A stretch of 64,000 nt of DNA, taken from positions 1,123,332 through 1,187,331 of the forward strand of contig AZIN01000001.1 in assembly GCA_000511875.1 (NCBI GenBank), written 5' to 3'. The stretch is from Gammaproteobacteria bacterium MOLA455. Lineage in GTDB: Bacteria; Pseudomonadota; Gammaproteobacteria; Pseudomonadales; Porticoccaceae. Made by a program: the position numbers and the translations under genes. A model generated the notes under the pieces. The model made no database searches. It had not been told where the DNA came from and saw only the letters and a list, made by a program, of their open reading frames with translations. Below are positions 1 through 14,368 of the stretch, one piece after another (the first letter of the stretch is position 1; every line of letters begins with the position of its first letter).

Positions 1-17
1 TTTAACGCTGATTCCAT
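1..17 (-). CDS. rpoS: Probable start of rpoS (partial, runs off the left edge)
   Basis: An ATG on the minus strand at 17-15 opens a frame reading M-E-S-A-L before the window ends. It is preceded by an AAGGGA ribosome-binding sequence (complement of 28-33), with about 11 nt to the ATG, which is slightly long. The call rests mainly on synteny: nlpD is followed by rpoS, the stationary-phase sigma factor, in most gammaproteobacteria, and the orientation and distance fit. Five codons cannot identify a protein, so this is an inference from position. Confidence 0.3.
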
Positions 18-241
18 AACGTTATCATCCCTTTAGTGTTACTCCATGTTCCAAGCCACCATCTAGTGACCTCTCCAGAACTGTACCGCTTCCTTTTTTA
101 CATACTGCTCTTTTTTAACTGCTATTAACTTTACTACCTACTACTTGCGTTGAGTTTGCTCAACAAGGCTGACGATGTCGCTGTCCGATTTATCAACCTC
201 TTATCTGAATAGCCTTTTTACTTCGACAGACTCTTTCAGCT
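18..241 (-). other. nlpD-rpoS spacer / probable mRNA leader
   Basis: This 224-nt spacer has no convincing gene. It contains a perfect small hairpin at 149-164 (stem GTTGAG/CTCAAC, loop TTTG on the plus strand). No U-tract follows it on the minus strand, so it does not look like a terminator. If the next gene is rpoS, this stretch would be its 5' leader, a region where other gammaproteobacteria place translational control. That role is inferred. Confidence 0.3.
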
Positions 242-1036
242 CTACTTTAAATAGGCTTCAGGATCCACTGGATAGCCATCTTTGCGTATCTCGAAATACA
301 TCGTACCATCAGAACCCAGTCGAGAGATAATGTCGGTCTGTCTAACTCTCTGACCCTCTCTGACCATAATCTGGTCATTGTAGGCATAGGCGCTCAACAA
401 TATCTCGCTGTGCTTAATGATAACCAGCTTACCATACCCGCGTAAACCCTCTCCGGCATAAACTACAATCCCCGGGGCTGAAGAGCGCACCGCTGCTCGG
501 CTGACGGACTTAATTTTTATTCCCTTGTGGAGCTTAGGAAGGCTATACGACTCGACTATTTTGCCGTTAATAGGCCATTTCCACTGCCAATTAGTCCCAT
601 ACACCACCGGACTGGAGGTAGATTTAGGCTTGTTAGCAAGGTTTTTTGTGACTGCTGGAGGGTTTGCAGCAACACGAGATTTGACGTTTGGCGCTGCTAT
701 TTTAGTCTTTGCCACTGATTTGTTGACCGTCTTGGCCGCCGTGTTACTAATTTTACTGGTATCTAATAGCAGCAGTTGGCCGCGACTAATAACAAAGGGG
801 TCTCTTATGCCATTGGCCCGCGCCAACTTGCGGAAATCCAGATCATAGCGCCAGGCGATAGAGTACAGGGTCTCTCCAGATTCAACCTGATGCACCGATA
901 TGCGGTCGCTCGGCGGCGCTGAACGGCTGCTCACAGGCGCCGCGTTATGACTGCTACAGCCAGTCACTAAAATGATGGCTGTCAGCGCTAGAGCAGAGAC
1001 GAAACGAGAGACTAATGGTGCCGACTTGGTTGTCAA
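242..1036 (-). CDS. nlpD: NlpD-like LysM/M23 murein hydrolase activator lipoprotein
   Basis: This is an envelope lipoprotein that in E. coli activates the amidase AmiC during septum splitting. A signal peptide ends in the lipobox LVTGC (Cys27). A LysM peptidoglycan-binding domain spans about residues 46-91, a low-complexity linker follows, and a LytM/M23 domain covers about 160-262. The M23 domain has lost its zinc ligands: SAYAYND stands where SAYAHN is usual and MYFEIR replaces LHFEIR. It should therefore be a regulator and not an enzyme, as in the known NlpD family. The start is TTG; no in-frame ATG lies upstream of the lipoprotein signal. It is the last gene of the truD-pcm-DUF368-nlpD run. 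Confidence 0.9.
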   Translation of the reverse strand: MTTKSAPLVSRFVSALALTAIILVTGCSSHNAAPVSSRSAPPSDRISVHQVESGETLYSIAWRYDLDFRKLARANGIRDPFVISRGQLLLLDTSKISNTAAKTVNKSVAKTKIAAPNVKSRVAANPPAVTKNLANKPKSTSSPVVYGTNWQWKWPINGKIVESYSLPKLHKGIKIKSVSRAAVRSSAPGIVVYAGEGLRGYGKLVIIKHSEILLSAYAYNDQIMVREGQRVRQTDIISRLGSDGTMYFEIRKDGYPVDPEAYLK

Positions 1037-1066
1037 ATTAGACTACCTACAGAGAGTTATAGATGT

Positions 1067-2008
1067 TTAATAGGGCTCTTCCTGAAACCTTGATCCAACA
1101 TATTCTAAACCCAGGACTAAAATCAAGCCCAACAGCATAGCACTGACACTGAGCAGAGTTTGGGCATCGGCGCCAACTAACGCAGTATATTGACTTGGCC
1201 AGAGATTTTGCGACGCTAACACTATGGTCTTGCCCGAGTGGCTAAGGACTGAATCGAGCACCAATTTCCACGGCCAGATAATATTTAAACTCCCCACCAA
1301 AAAGCCGCACATGGTGGCAATAACCGAGACTTCGTAACGCGCCAAGAGCCAGGAGAGCAAGCGACTAAACAGCGCCAAACCTATGACGCCGCCGAGGGCA
1401 AATACACTGAGAATATCCAGTTGCAACCCGGCAATGGCGCCAATGAAAACTGGATAGAGTCCAAGTAGAACAAGGATAAAAGAACCTGATATGCCAGGCA
1501 AAATCATGGCACAGAGAGCAATGCTGCCGGCAAAAAACATGGTTACAAGACCACTTTCAAACTGCACAGCTGGCGCCACTGACAGAGACCAGGCGATAGC
1601 TACACCGATCACGAATAGCAGCATATCCCGCCAGCGAGCAATGCGATATTGACGCAGCAGATAGATCACTGAGCCGGCAATCAAACCAACAAAAAATGAC
1701 CACACTGGCAGCGGGTGTTGTGCCAGAAGGTACTGCATTGCCACCGCCAGAGAAAACAGACTGGTTAAGATGCCGCTGACCAAGGTAATCAGAAAATTGC
1801 CGTTAATATGTCGCCAAGCGGCGGCGAGCCCTTGAGACCTTAGGGTCTTGAGTGCCTGAAGATTCAAAGACTTAATGCTGTCAATTAGCTCCATATAGAT
1901 GCCACTGACAAAGGCTATTGTGCCGCCCGAGACACCGGGAACCACATCGGCAGCGCCCATAGCCAACCCTTTGGAGAAAAGTAACAGGTATTGTTTAAAA
2001 CTGCGCAT
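1067..2008 (-). CDS. DUF368 membrane protein, undecaprenyl-phosphate translocase family (PopT-like)
   Basis: This polytopic inner-membrane protein of about 313 residues starts with the family hallmark GLAMGAADVVPGVSGGT and has a second inverted-like motif, CAMILPGISGSFILVLLG, in the C-terminal half. DUF368 proteins are reported to recycle undecaprenyl phosphate across the membrane for cell-wall and surface-polysaccharide synthesis. I chose the ATG at 2008 over a GTG 51 nt upstream because it matches the family's usual N-terminus; the preceding sequence TTGGGGTAG is only a weak ribosome site. The gene sits between pcm and nlpD, where the usual cluster has no such gene. Family membership is clear; function comes from the family. 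Confidence 0.85.
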   Translation of the reverse strand: MRSFKQYLLLFSKGLAMGAADVVPGVSGGTIAFVSGIYMELIDSIKSLNLQALKTLRSQGLAAAWRHINGNFLITLVSGILTSLFSLAVAMQYLLAQHPLPVWSFFVGLIAGSVIYLLRQYRIARWRDMLLFVIGVAIAWSLSVAPAVQFESGLVTMFFAGSIALCAMILPGISGSFILVLLGLYPVFIGAIAGLQLDILSVFALGGVIGLALFSRLLSWLLARYEVSVIATMCGFLVGSLNIIWPWKLVLDSVLSHSGKTIVLASQNLWPSQYTALVGADAQTLLSVSAMLLGLILVLGLEYVGSRFQEEPY

Positions 2009-2075
2009 GGCTACCCCAAGGCTTATTCTATAAATGTCTTTTGTGCGTTTTCCATGCACCCAGTAGCCAATGGCT

Positions 2076-2717
2076 TTATTGGGCTAGGCCACCCAGCAAT
2101 GGGACAAATTTAACCTGCTCAATAATCTCTTCTTCAAACTCGGATGAGCTACCGATGCGGCGCAGAACCCGCAGATCTTGGACATCGCCAGTACCCACTG
2201 GAATCACAAGTATTCCATCCGCTGCCAACTGATGAAGCAGCTCATCTGGAATCGCCTGGGGCGCTGCAGTAGTAATAATGCCGTTGTAGGGCGCGTGGCG
2301 TTTCCAGCCGAAACTGCCATCGGAGAGTTCAGCGGTGATATTGCGTAAACCGAGCTTTCGAAAACGTTCTTTGGCCTTTATCAGGAGTGGCTCTATACGC
2401 TCCACTGAATAAACCTTATCCACTAACTGCGCCAGAATAGTCGCCTGAAAACCAGAGCCTGTGCCGATCTCAAGAACATTTTTAAGCGGTCCGCCAGAGA
2501 GCAAAATCTCAGTCATCCGTGCAACTATGTAGGGCTGGGAAAGGGTTTGAGAAAAGCCTATAGGCAGAGCCGTATCTTCGTAGGCGCGATGAGCCAGTGC
2601 TTCGTCGAGAAAGATATGCCTAGGTGTAACCCTGAAGACATCGAGAATCCGTTGATTGGTGATACCCTGATCTTTCAACCGCTGAATCAGCCGCTCACGG
2701 GTACGCTGAGAGGTCAT
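2076..2717 (-). CDS. pcm: Protein-L-isoaspartate O-methyltransferase
   Basis: This cytoplasmic SAM-dependent enzyme methylates L-isoaspartyl residues so that aged proteins can be repaired. The N-terminus [14 protein letters not shown] and the segment [19 protein letters not shown] are typical. The SAM-binding motif I is [11 protein letters not shown], and the C-terminus ends in FVPLLGG. The ATG at 2717 matches the usual start; a GTG 30 nt upstream would add ten residues and cannot be excluded. In related bacteria surE lies immediately upstream, but here truD does, with about 98 nt between. Downstream is the DUF368 gene. Confidence 0.93.
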   Translation of the reverse strand: MTSQRTRERLIQRLKDQGITNQRILDVFRVTPRHIFLDEALAHRAYEDTALPIGFSQTLSQPYIVARMTEILLSGGPLKNVLEIGTGSGFQATILAQLVDKVYSVERIEPLLIKAKERFRKLGLRNITAELSDGSFGWKRHAPYNGIITTAAPQAIPDELLHQLAADGILVIPVGTGDVQDLRVLRRIGSSSEFEEEIIEQVKFVPLLGGLAQ

Positions 2718-2815
2718 GCCGACACCAGCCAAATCAATTGAGTTCACACAAAATCCTCTATTCTCAAAGACACCTAACGCTTATAGGGTTGGTTTAAAAT
2801 TAGCCTGCAAATATA

Positions 2816-3859
2816 TCACAGGGATTCTACTGGAGGGCGGAATAATTCAGCGATCTCACGGAGTATCACCGTTGCAAAACAGCCCCCAGAGAGATCGAAA
2901 CTGAGTTCCAACTGATCCACAGCCAGTCTCTGCCAGTGCATATTTTGCGGTTTAAGTATCAGTGCCCGACGCTCTTGCTTGAGCCCAGCGTGCTCCAGTG
3001 CATAGCACCAGGGCTGCCATGGCGCTAAAACCGCCTGCTCTAACAGTTCGAGATCACCACTGGCCGCTGAGCGACCGCGACCCCAGAGCGGACCCCTAGG
3101 TTCAGGCTCATGCTCAAAGCACTGGGACCAGTTGTTCTGCTGAAGACGCTCGGCCAGTACAAGGTTAAACAGCCAAGATCGCGCCGCCGAAAGAAAGATG
3201 CCCGTGCCACGGCGATTACCTTTAAGTTGATCGCGCTCGATCAGATCCTGTGCCTGATGAAGATTGCCACCATCGTGGCCAAAGCGCTGCTCACCAAAAT
3301 AGTTAGGCACGCCGTTGCTGGCGATAGTTTTGAGCCTAGCGTCAATATCGACGAACTGCTGGTCCAGCGAAGCAAACTCTCTGAGGATCAGTTTAAAGGT
3401 ATTGGCCTGATGCATACCGCGGCGCAATTTTTTATTGTTCCTCGCCATACTGAGAATTTCAAAATCACCGTGGACTAACTGTTCTGGGAGAAGTTCTTTG
3501 CCAGGTAAATAGAGGCTGAACCACTGGGTGGTCAGGGCAAAGCGATCTTTCATGCCACAGTAGCTCACATCATGGCGTTTAATACCGGCAAGCTCAGCCA
3601 GCAGCCCCGCCACCCATTGCGTATTTTGATCGCGCTTGCGGATATGCACAAACAGATGTTCACCCTCACCGCTGGGCTCAAAGCCGAGTATCTCATCGAC
3701 CTGAAAATCCTCTGGCTGACTGCGGTACTGAGCGCGGCCAAAGGTTGCCGGAAACAAGCGCGGGAGACGCTGAAAATCGAATGCTTGAGACGTTTGTGCT
3801 TGAGAATCTTGCGTTTGAGATCCGAGGGCTTGAGAGTCGATGATATTTAGTCCGAGCAA
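2816..3859 (-). CDS. truD: tRNA pseudouridine(13) synthase
   Basis: TruD converts U13 of tRNA-Glu to pseudouridine. The catalytic aspartate is D105 in the motif CGMKDRFALT. GVPNYFGEQRFG and GIFLSAARSWLFN are conserved TruD blocks. The encoded 347 residues match the family length only if the TTG at 3859 is not far from the true start. Residues 8-27 are a degenerate repeat (DSQA, SQTQ, DSQA, TSQA) absent from E. coli TruD, so the N-terminus is uncertain and a downstream non-ATG start is possible. It is followed by pcm and preceded by ispF, 56 nt upstream. Confidence 0.9.
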   Translation of the reverse strand: MLGLNIIDSQALGSQTQDSQAQTSQAFDFQRLPRLFPATFGRAQYRSQPEDFQVDEILGFEPSGEGEHLFVHIRKRDQNTQWVAGLLAELAGIKRHDVSYCGMKDRFALTTQWFSLYLPGKELLPEQLVHGDFEILSMARNNKKLRRGMHQANTFKLILREFASLDQQFVDIDARLKTIASNGVPNYFGEQRFGHDGGNLHQAQDLIERDQLKGNRRGTGIFLSAARSWLFNLVLAERLQQNNWSQCFEHEPEPRGPLWGRGRSAASGDLELLEQAVLAPWQPWCYALEHAGLKQERRALILKPQNMHWQRLAVDQLELSFDLSGGCFATVILREIAELFRPPVESL

Positions 3860-3915
3860 AGTTGTGTTTCGGTGGAGCTGATAATGTCAGCTGCTGTATA
3901 GCCTTTAAAAAGCGT

Positions 3916-4389
3916 CTAACAAGAGACCAATAAAGCTACGGCATGGCAGGCGATACCTTCCTTGCTCCCGGCAAAGCCCAGTTCTTCAGTGGTCGTCGCC
4001 TTGATATTAATTTGATCAATATTACAGCCTATATCCGCCGCCAGATTGAAGCGCATCTTGTCCAGATGGGGCAACATTTTTGGCTGTTGGGCGACAATAG
4101 TCATATCAGCGTTGCTCAGTTTATAGCCTTTACTGGTGAGCATGGCGACCACCGCGACTAACAGCTGGCGACTATTGGCACCCCGCCACTTAGCATCTGT
4201 GTCAGGAAAATGCTGACCTATGTCTCCCAGCGCCAGGGCGCCGAGCAACGCATCGATCAGGGCATGAATCAAGACATCGCCATCTGAATGGGCAACAAAG
4301 CTATGCTCATAGGGAATACTCACCCCGCCCAGTATCAGCTGATTCCCAGGACCGAATTTGTGCACATCGTAACCATGCCCTATGCGCAT
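3916..4389 (-). CDS. ispF: 2-C-methyl-D-erythritol 2,4-cyclodiphosphate synthase
   Basis: IspF is the fifth step of the MEP isoprenoid pathway and forms the cyclic diphosphate with loss of CMP. The N-terminus RIGHGYDVH carries the metal ligands D8 and H10, with H42 in [24 protein letters not shown] and the tail [17 protein letters not shown] are signature blocks. The length of 157 residues is normal. It overlaps the end of ispD by 10 nt, so the two are translationally coupled and act in successive pathway stages. Confidence 0.96.
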   Translation of the reverse strand: MRIGHGYDVHKFGPGNQLILGGVSIPYEHSFVAHSDGDVLIHALIDALLGALALGDIGQHFPDTDAKWRGANSRQLLVAVVAMLTSKGYKLSNADMTIVAQQPKMLPHLDKMRFNLAADIGCNIDQINIKATTTEELGFAGSKEGIACHAVALLVSC

Positions 4390-5093
4390 TGTTCAGCCTC
4401 CTGTTGATTCATGATCGCCGCAGCGATAATCAGATCTTCACGGTGAGTAATTTTTATATTGTCGCGACGACCTTCGACAACTTTTGCCTGCTCACCCAAA
4501 TACTCTATGGCCGAGGCTTCATCAGTGGGCATCTGGCCATCACTTAGCATGGTCTCAAGGGCTTTCAGCAGCAGGCCATAGCGAAACATCTGTGGCGTTT
4601 GCGCTGCGCGATAGAGGCTGCGGTCTGGGGTTGCTTGAATATGATTGCCGGCGTCCACTGTTTTCAAGGTATCAGTTACCGAGGTGGCGAGTATGCCACC
4701 TACAGCATGATCGACTAACTCGCCGATCAACTTATTAATATCACCACTGGTAATACAGGGTCGCGCCATATCGTGAACTAACACCCAGTCATCGCTGTTA
4801 GCTCGGTCACGGATAGCCAGCAACCCCTGCAGCACAGAGTGCACTCGTTCGACACCACCGGCCACAAGCTCGACCCGAGTATCAGCGGCCGCTGGAACCT
4901 GCTGCCAATAGGGCGAGGTCATATCACTGGGAACAATAATTTTCGTAATGCAGGAAATAGTTAACAGGCGACTCAGACTGTGCTGAGCGACTAAATGATC
5001 ACCGAGACACTGAAACTGTTTCGCGACCTCAGTATCAAAGCGCTGACCACTTCCAGCGGCGGGAACAATGGCCCAATAGTTGGCAGCAGTCAT
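4380..5093 (-). CDS. ispD: 2-C-methyl-D-erythritol 4-phosphate cytidylyltransferase
   Basis: IspD activates MEP with CTP in the MEP isoprenoid pathway. The nucleotide-binding loop is PAAGSGQRF (11-19) with the conserved lysine in VAKQF. The block VHDMARPC corresponds to the usual VHDAARP, with Met replacing the first Ala. The tail [10 protein letters not shown] is typical. The length is 237 residues. It overlaps ftsB by 4 nt (ATGA) and ispF by 10 nt, giving a tightly coupled ftsB-ispD-ispF operon, as in other gammaproteobacteria. Confidence 0.95.
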   Translation of the reverse strand: MTAANYWAIVPAAGSGQRFDTEVAKQFQCLGDHLVAQHSLSRLLTISCITKIIVPSDMTSPYWQQVPAAADTRVELVAGGVERVHSVLQGLLAIRDRANSDDWVLVHDMARPCITSGDINKLIGELVDHAVGGILATSVTDTLKTVDAGNHIQATPDRSLYRAAQTPQMFRYGLLLKALETMLSDGQMPTDEASAIEYLGEQAKVVEGRRDNIKITHREDLIIAAAIMNQQEAEQCA

Positions 5094-5398
5094 GGCTTAC
5101 TGTCCTGAGTTGACCGCATTGGCTGATTTTTATCAATCACCAAATAGAAGGTCTCACCCTGCTTGATCATACCCAGGTCGGCACGGGCTTTTTCTTCAAT
5201 GGCATCGAGATTATTTTTTAGGCTTTCAACATCAGTGGCAATCTGCTGATTACGCTGACGCAGAGCTAGGTTTTCATCTTCCTGCTGCTTTAGCTGACGG
5301 TTGAGCTCTGCGCGGTGGGCGAGACTGCCCTCACCGACCCACAGTCGCCACTGTAGACCGGCCAGAAGAACAACTAAGATAATGATTAACCAGCGCAT
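5090..5398 (-). CDS. ftsB: Cell division protein FtsB
   Basis: This small bitopic divisome protein works with FtsL and FtsQ to activate septal peptidoglycan synthesis. It has one membrane segment (about residues 3-18, WLIIILVVLLAGLQW), then a polar coiled coil with many Q/E/N residues (about 28-72), and the conserved tail motif ARADLGMIKQGETFY. The length of 102 residues is normal. It lies about 110 nt downstream of eno and starts the ftsB-ispD-ispF group. The eno-ftsB spacer shows no clear terminator. Confidence 0.93.
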   Translation of the reverse strand: MRWLIIILVVLLAGLQWRLWVGEGSLAHRAELNRQLKQQEDENLALRQRNQQIATDVESLKNNLDAIEEKARADLGMIKQGETFYLVIDKNQPMRSTQDSKP

Positions 5399-5508
5399 GC
5401 AGGCATTCTATTCGCTTTTTGGATATTTGCCCAACAACCGCTGCGCTCTTCCCCTGAAAATCAGCAGAGAGCACAACAGCCGCCGGGCGATAATGCCAAC
5501 GCAGGAAA

Positions 5509-6804
<1,296 letters not shown>

Positions 6805-6883
6805 TTACTATTTTCTCCAATATCTATGGTGATATGCGCAAAGAGGACTGCACATGGTAATCGGTAACAATTGGCCTCACTAA

Positions 6884-6928
6884 GCCCTGAGTTAATCATT
6901 GAGAGCCGAGGGTAAAACGTCTCAGGGC
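6884..6928. repeat. 8-bp inverted repeat in the kdsA-eno spacer
   Basis: GCCCTGAG at 6884-6891 pairs with CTCAGGGC at 6921-6928, separated by 29 nt. It lies just downstream of the kdsA stop and upstream of eno. There is no U-tract, so it is not a classical terminator. It could be an operator-like dyad or a weak stem in the intercistronic mRNA. Confidence 0.35.
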
Positions 6929-6932
6929 GACT

Positions 6933-10993
<4,061 letters not shown>

Positions 10994-10997
<4 letters not shown>

Positions 10998-11251
10998 AGC
11001 TGCTGCTCGGCATCTTGTTGCTCGGCCTGATGTTTTTTGAATTGATGACGGGTCAATAAATTACAGTTCTCCGTGGCCGGATCAAAGGTAATCAATACAT
11101 CGCCCTTGCTCAGCTGACGCTTCACCTGGTCAATTTTGCTCTCCAAACTGACCTCCTGTGAGCCGTAATCAGTGCCCTCACGCAAGATAAACTCTTCGAT
11201 AATGCCATAGAGGACTTCTGCACTTAACATTTCTGCGGGGATTTCTATCAC
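10994..11251 (-). CDS. YheU/UPF0270 family small protein
   Basis: This 85-residue acidic protein matches the YheU family: IEFVLREGTDYG-type sequence (here EEFILREGTDYGSQEVSLE), then KIDQVKRQLSKGDVLI. E. coli YheU is a small protein of unknown function. The C-terminal tail (KKHQAEQQDAEQQL) is longer and more glutamine-rich than usual. The stop overlaps the tilS TTG start by 3 nt, suggesting translational coupling. The function is unknown. Confidence 0.85.
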
Positions 11252-11415
11252 TTTTTAAGTTTCCTAAATTGCATTAACGCTCTATTGAGTTTGCTTGAGG
11301 GCATTGGTTGATCAAGGGACTGATTAAAACATATTTAGCCAACCAGACAGTTTCAGATTCATCTGACCTACATAATAGTGCCATAATCATTTGCAGTTAA
11401 GCAGAGGAACGAAAA

Positions 11416-11928
11416 ATGACAGATTATCTCGTACTAACGGTTATCGCCGATGACCGCGAAGGCATAGTTGAACAGATTTCCCAGACTATCATTGACCACG
11501 GTGGCAACTGGATGGAAAGCAGTATGGCGCGCCTGGCAGGAAAGTTTGCCGGCATCCTACTAGTCGAGGTTGAGCCTGCGATGCATGCCGATCTAGAGCA
11601 GGCTTTGACCGCACTCGCGGCCCATGGCATAAAGATTGTTGTCGAGCAGAGTGCGCCAAGTCAGGAAAAAGACGCAGATGTAAGCTGTATCGAAATTGTC
11701 GCCAATGATCGCCCAGGTATTGTCGGTGAAATTTCAACATTGCTGGCGAGCCACAATGTAAGCCTCATTTCTCTGGAAACCTTCTGTGAAAGCACACCTA
11801 TGTCAGCCGGCATGATGTTCTACGCCCACACCTATCTGCAGCTGCCAGAGGGAATGACTGGAGAGCAGTTAACCGCCATTCTCGAAAGCCTATCGGATGA
11901 TTTAATGGTGGAGATTGTCGACGCCTAA
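11416..11928 (+). CDS. GcvR-type tandem ACT-domain regulator
   Basis: The 170-residue protein consists of two ACT domains (about 4-75 and 90-168), each starting with a [11 protein letters not shown] or [11 protein letters not shown] signature. In E. coli GcvR binds glycine and restrains the activator GcvA at the glycine-cleavage operon. The first domain has [19 protein letters not shown], typical of this family. No gcvA or gcv gene is nearby, so the target here is unknown. An AGAGGA ribosome site precedes the ATG. It is divergent from yheU-tilS. Confidence 0.8.
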   Translation: MTDYLVLTVIADDREGIVEQISQTIIDHGGNWMESSMARLAGKFAGILLVEVEPAMHADLEQALTALAAHGIKIVVEQSAPSQEKDADVSCIEIVANDRPGIVGEISTLLASHNVSLISLETFCESTPMSAGMMFYAHTYLQLPEGMTGEQLTAILESLSDDLMVEIVDA

Positions 11929-11947
11929 GTCGCCTCTTAAAAAAACC

Positions 11948-12412
11948 ATGCTCGATATTGTTTTATACCAGCCAGAAATTCCGCCCAATACAGGTAATAT
12001 TATTCGCCTCTGCGCCAATACCGGTTTTCGCCTCCATCTAATTGAACCCCTGGGCTTCGATCTGGATGATAAAAAATTGCGCCGCGCCGGTCTCGACTAT
12101 CGCGAGTTTCAATCGTTAAAAGTCCACGCCAGTCTAGAGGACTACCAGCAGAGCCAGCAGCCGAAAAAGATTTATGCCCTCAGTACCAAGGGGACAATTT
12201 GCTACTCCTCGGCCCGTTTTGAAGCGGGGGATGCACTGTTATTTGGCCCTGAAACTCGCGGACTGCCTGAAGATGTTCGCGATGATTTGGGCGCAGAGCA
12301 AGTATTGCGCCTACCAATGCAAAAAGAGAGTCGCAGTCTCAATCTCTCTAACACAGTCTCAATTATTGTCTATGAAGCTTGGCGACAGCTGGATTTTGTC
12401 GGCGGCTCCTAG
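11948..12412 (+). CDS. trmL: tRNA (cytidine(34)-2'-O)-methyltransferase TrmL
   Basis: TrmL 2'-O-methylates the wobble base of tRNA-Leu isoacceptors. It is a minimal SPOUT methyltransferase: [18 protein letters not shown] near the N-terminus, [10 protein letters not shown], and the knot motif [20 protein letters not shown]. The ATG at 11948 gives 154 residues, the usual length. A TTG 33 nt upstream that overlaps gcvR would add an unmatched tail. It starts 19 nt after the gcvR-like stop, so the two are probably co-transcribed. Confidence 0.93.
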   Translation: MLDIVLYQPEIPPNTGNIIRLCANTGFRLHLIEPLGFDLDDKKLRRAGLDYREFQSLKVHASLEDYQQSQQPKKIYALSTKGTICYSSARFEAGDALLFGPETRGLPEDVRDDLGAEQVLRLPMQKESRSLNLSNTVSIIVYEAWRQLDFVGGS

Positions 12413-12513
12413 AATACACAGCCAATAAGGCCATTCCGTGACACCGACAGAGCAGGTATCATACTTCGCTGACACGCAGTGTAAAAAACTACTCTTAGCT
12501 TGAGAAAAATTTA

Positions 12514-13047
12514 ATGAGTTCAGAAATCGGCCTATTTTACGGCAGCTCGACCTGCTACACAGAAATGGCTGCGGAGAAAATTTGTGCCCAGATTAACAGC
12601 CAATACAGCGACAGCGTCAGCCTGCACAATATCGCCGATCAACCCCTAGCCCTGATGGCGAATTACAACCTGCTAATACTCGGCATCCCCACCTGGGACT
12701 ACGGCGAGCTGCAAGAGGACTGGGAGAGTCACTGGGACGAACTGGAGCAGATCGATTTTACCGGCAAGCGCGTGGCGGTTTATGGTCTCGGTGATCAGAT
12801 CGGCTATCCGGAATGGTTCCAAGATGCCCTGGGCTATCTCTGGGCCAAGGTGAAAAATCGCGGTGCCGTCATGGTCGGCGAATGGCCCAATCAAGGTTAT
12901 GAGTTCGACGAGTCCAAGGCCCTCACCGACAACAAAGCGCATTTTGTCGGTCTGGCACTGGATGACGAGAACCAGCTGGATCTCAGCGATGGCTATATTA
13001 AGCGCTGGTGCATGCAAATCTGCTCTGAATTCGACCTCGGGCAATGA
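12514..13047 (+). CDS. fldB: Flavodoxin FldB
   Basis: This is a long-chain flavodoxin, an FMN electron carrier in the cytoplasm. The FMN phosphate loop is YGSSTCYTEMAAEKI, which is the FldB form and differs from the GSDTGNTE form of FldA. ILGIPTWDYGELQEDWE and YGLGDQIGYPEWFQDALG are the isoalloxazine loops. The length is 177 residues. Its stop overlaps the start of the MnmC-like oxidase by 4 nt (ATGA), so the two proteins are translationally coupled. Confidence 0.93.
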   Translation: MSSEIGLFYGSSTCYTEMAAEKICAQINSQYSDSVSLHNIADQPLALMANYNLLILGIPTWDYGELQEDWESHWDELEQIDFTGKRVAVYGLGDQIGYPEWFQDALGYLWAKVKNRGAVMVGEWPNQGYEFDESKALTDNKAHFVGLALDDENQLDLSDGYIKRWCMQICSEFDLGQ

Positions 13048-14324
13048 GTAAACCGCAACCTAGCGCTATGCCCTGGTTTGACAGCGCCAATCCGCTGCCC
13101 CGAACGCGCAAAACAGTCACTGTTATAGGTGCCGGAATCTCTGGCTGCACAGTGGCTGCGGCATTAAAGCAGCGCGGCTTTCACGTAACGGTTGTCGACC
13201 GCCACGGCCACGCTGGTGCCGAAGCCTCAGGTAATCCTGAAGGCATTGTCTACCCCAAGTTATCACCCCTAGACGATCTCTTGCCCCGCGTTAATCTCGC
13301 CGCTATTCAATTTGCCAGCACCTATTACCAACCCTTTTGGGACAGTGGCTTGGGTCGCCAGTGCGGTGTGCTGGTGGTGCCAGAAAATGACAAGGCTCGC
13401 AGAGACTTCAAGCTGATTAGCCAGCGCTATGCCGATAAGACCGAGATGGTTGAAAGCATTGCTCATGAGCAGCTGGAAGCATTGAGCGGCGTTGCTCTAC
13501 AGGCTGAGTCAGCTCTTTATTTCCCCAAATTGGGCTGGCTGCCACCGCAGCTTATCTGCCAACAATTGCTTAAGCTAAATGATATTCCCTTAGTGCAGGC
13601 GGATATCCAACGTCTCGAATACAGTGAGCAACAGCAGAGCTGGCAGCTGCGCGACACCAATCAGCATTTGGTCCTGGAAGGCCACAGCGAAAGTCTGATT
13701 ATTGCCAGCGCCTTCGACTGCAAACAGTTTAGCCAGACAGCTTATTTGCCCCTGCAGAAAATTCGCGGGCAGATCACCCAACTGCCCTGCACCCCAGAGA
13801 GCAGCAAAATGAAAATGGTGATCTGTGGGGAATGCTACATCACCCCCGCCGAAAAGGGATTGCACGGCTGCGGCGCAACCTATAACAAAGACCTATTTAT
13901 CACCGAACTTCGGGATATAGATCATCAGACCAATCTGGCACAGATCGCAGCCACAGATGCCGGACTAGCAGCAGTGCTGGGTAACCCAGCCAAAGAGAGT
14001 TTAACCGGACGGGCTAACTTTCGCTGCACCACCTCGGACTATCTGCCGATTGCCGGCCCGGTACCGGATCGAACAGCAATGCTTAGGGATTACGCCAAAT
14101 TGCGCCGCGATGCTAAGACCCCTTTGACAACCCCCGGAGCCTACCTGCCTAATCTCTATGTCAATTGTGGCATGGGGTCTAGAGGTCTGAGCTATGCACC
14201 ACTAACAGCAGAATTACTGGCTGCAGAGATTGCCGGTGAAACACCCGCACTCTCTCAAGAGCTCTGCCAGGCTATGCATCCGGTGCGGTTTTTAATTCGA
14301 GATCTAAAAAGAAATCGTATTTAA
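13044..14324 (+). CDS. mnmC: FAD-dependent cmnm5s2U34 oxidoreductase, MnmC C-terminal domain only
   Basis: This 426-residue protein corresponds to the FAD-dependent half of MnmC, which removes the carboxymethyl group from cmnm5s2U at the tRNA wobble position. The Rossmann motif is VIGAGISGCTVAAAL (28-42). GAEASGNPEGIVYPKLS and FRCTTSDYLPIAGPVPD are MnmC2 blocks, and NLYVNCGMGSRGLSYAPL closes the FAD fold. The methyltransferase half (MnmC1) fused to it in E. coli is missing. Its overlap with fldB suggests a functional partner, perhaps as electron acceptor or donor, but that is inferred. Confidence 0.85.
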   Translation: MSKPQPSAMPWFDSANPLPRTRKTVTVIGAGISGCTVAAALKQRGFHVTVVDRHGHAGAEASGNPEGIVYPKLSPLDDLLPRVNLAAIQFASTYYQPFWDSGLGRQCGVLVVPENDKARRDFKLISQRYADKTEMVESIAHEQLEALSGVALQAESALYFPKLGWLPPQLICQQLLKLNDIPLVQADIQRLEYSEQQQSWQLRDTNQHLVLEGHSESLIIASAFDCKQFSQTAYLPLQKIRGQITQLPCTPESSKMKMVICGECYITPAEKGLHGCGATYNKDLFITELRDIDHQTNLAQIAATDAGLAAVLGNPAKESLTGRANFRCTTSDYLPIAGPVPDRTAMLRDYAKLRRDAKTPLTTPGAYLPNLYVNCGMGSRGLSYAPLTAELLAAEIAGETPALSQELCQAMHPVRFLIRDLKRNRI

Positions 14325-14368
14325 AGGGAACGCTGTCTAGAGTAAGTTTTATTGAGAGCAACCGGCGG

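Noticed and set aside
14325-14368. Terminator between mnmC-like gene and hemerythrin gene
   Set aside because: No stem followed by a T-run could be found on either strand in this spacer.
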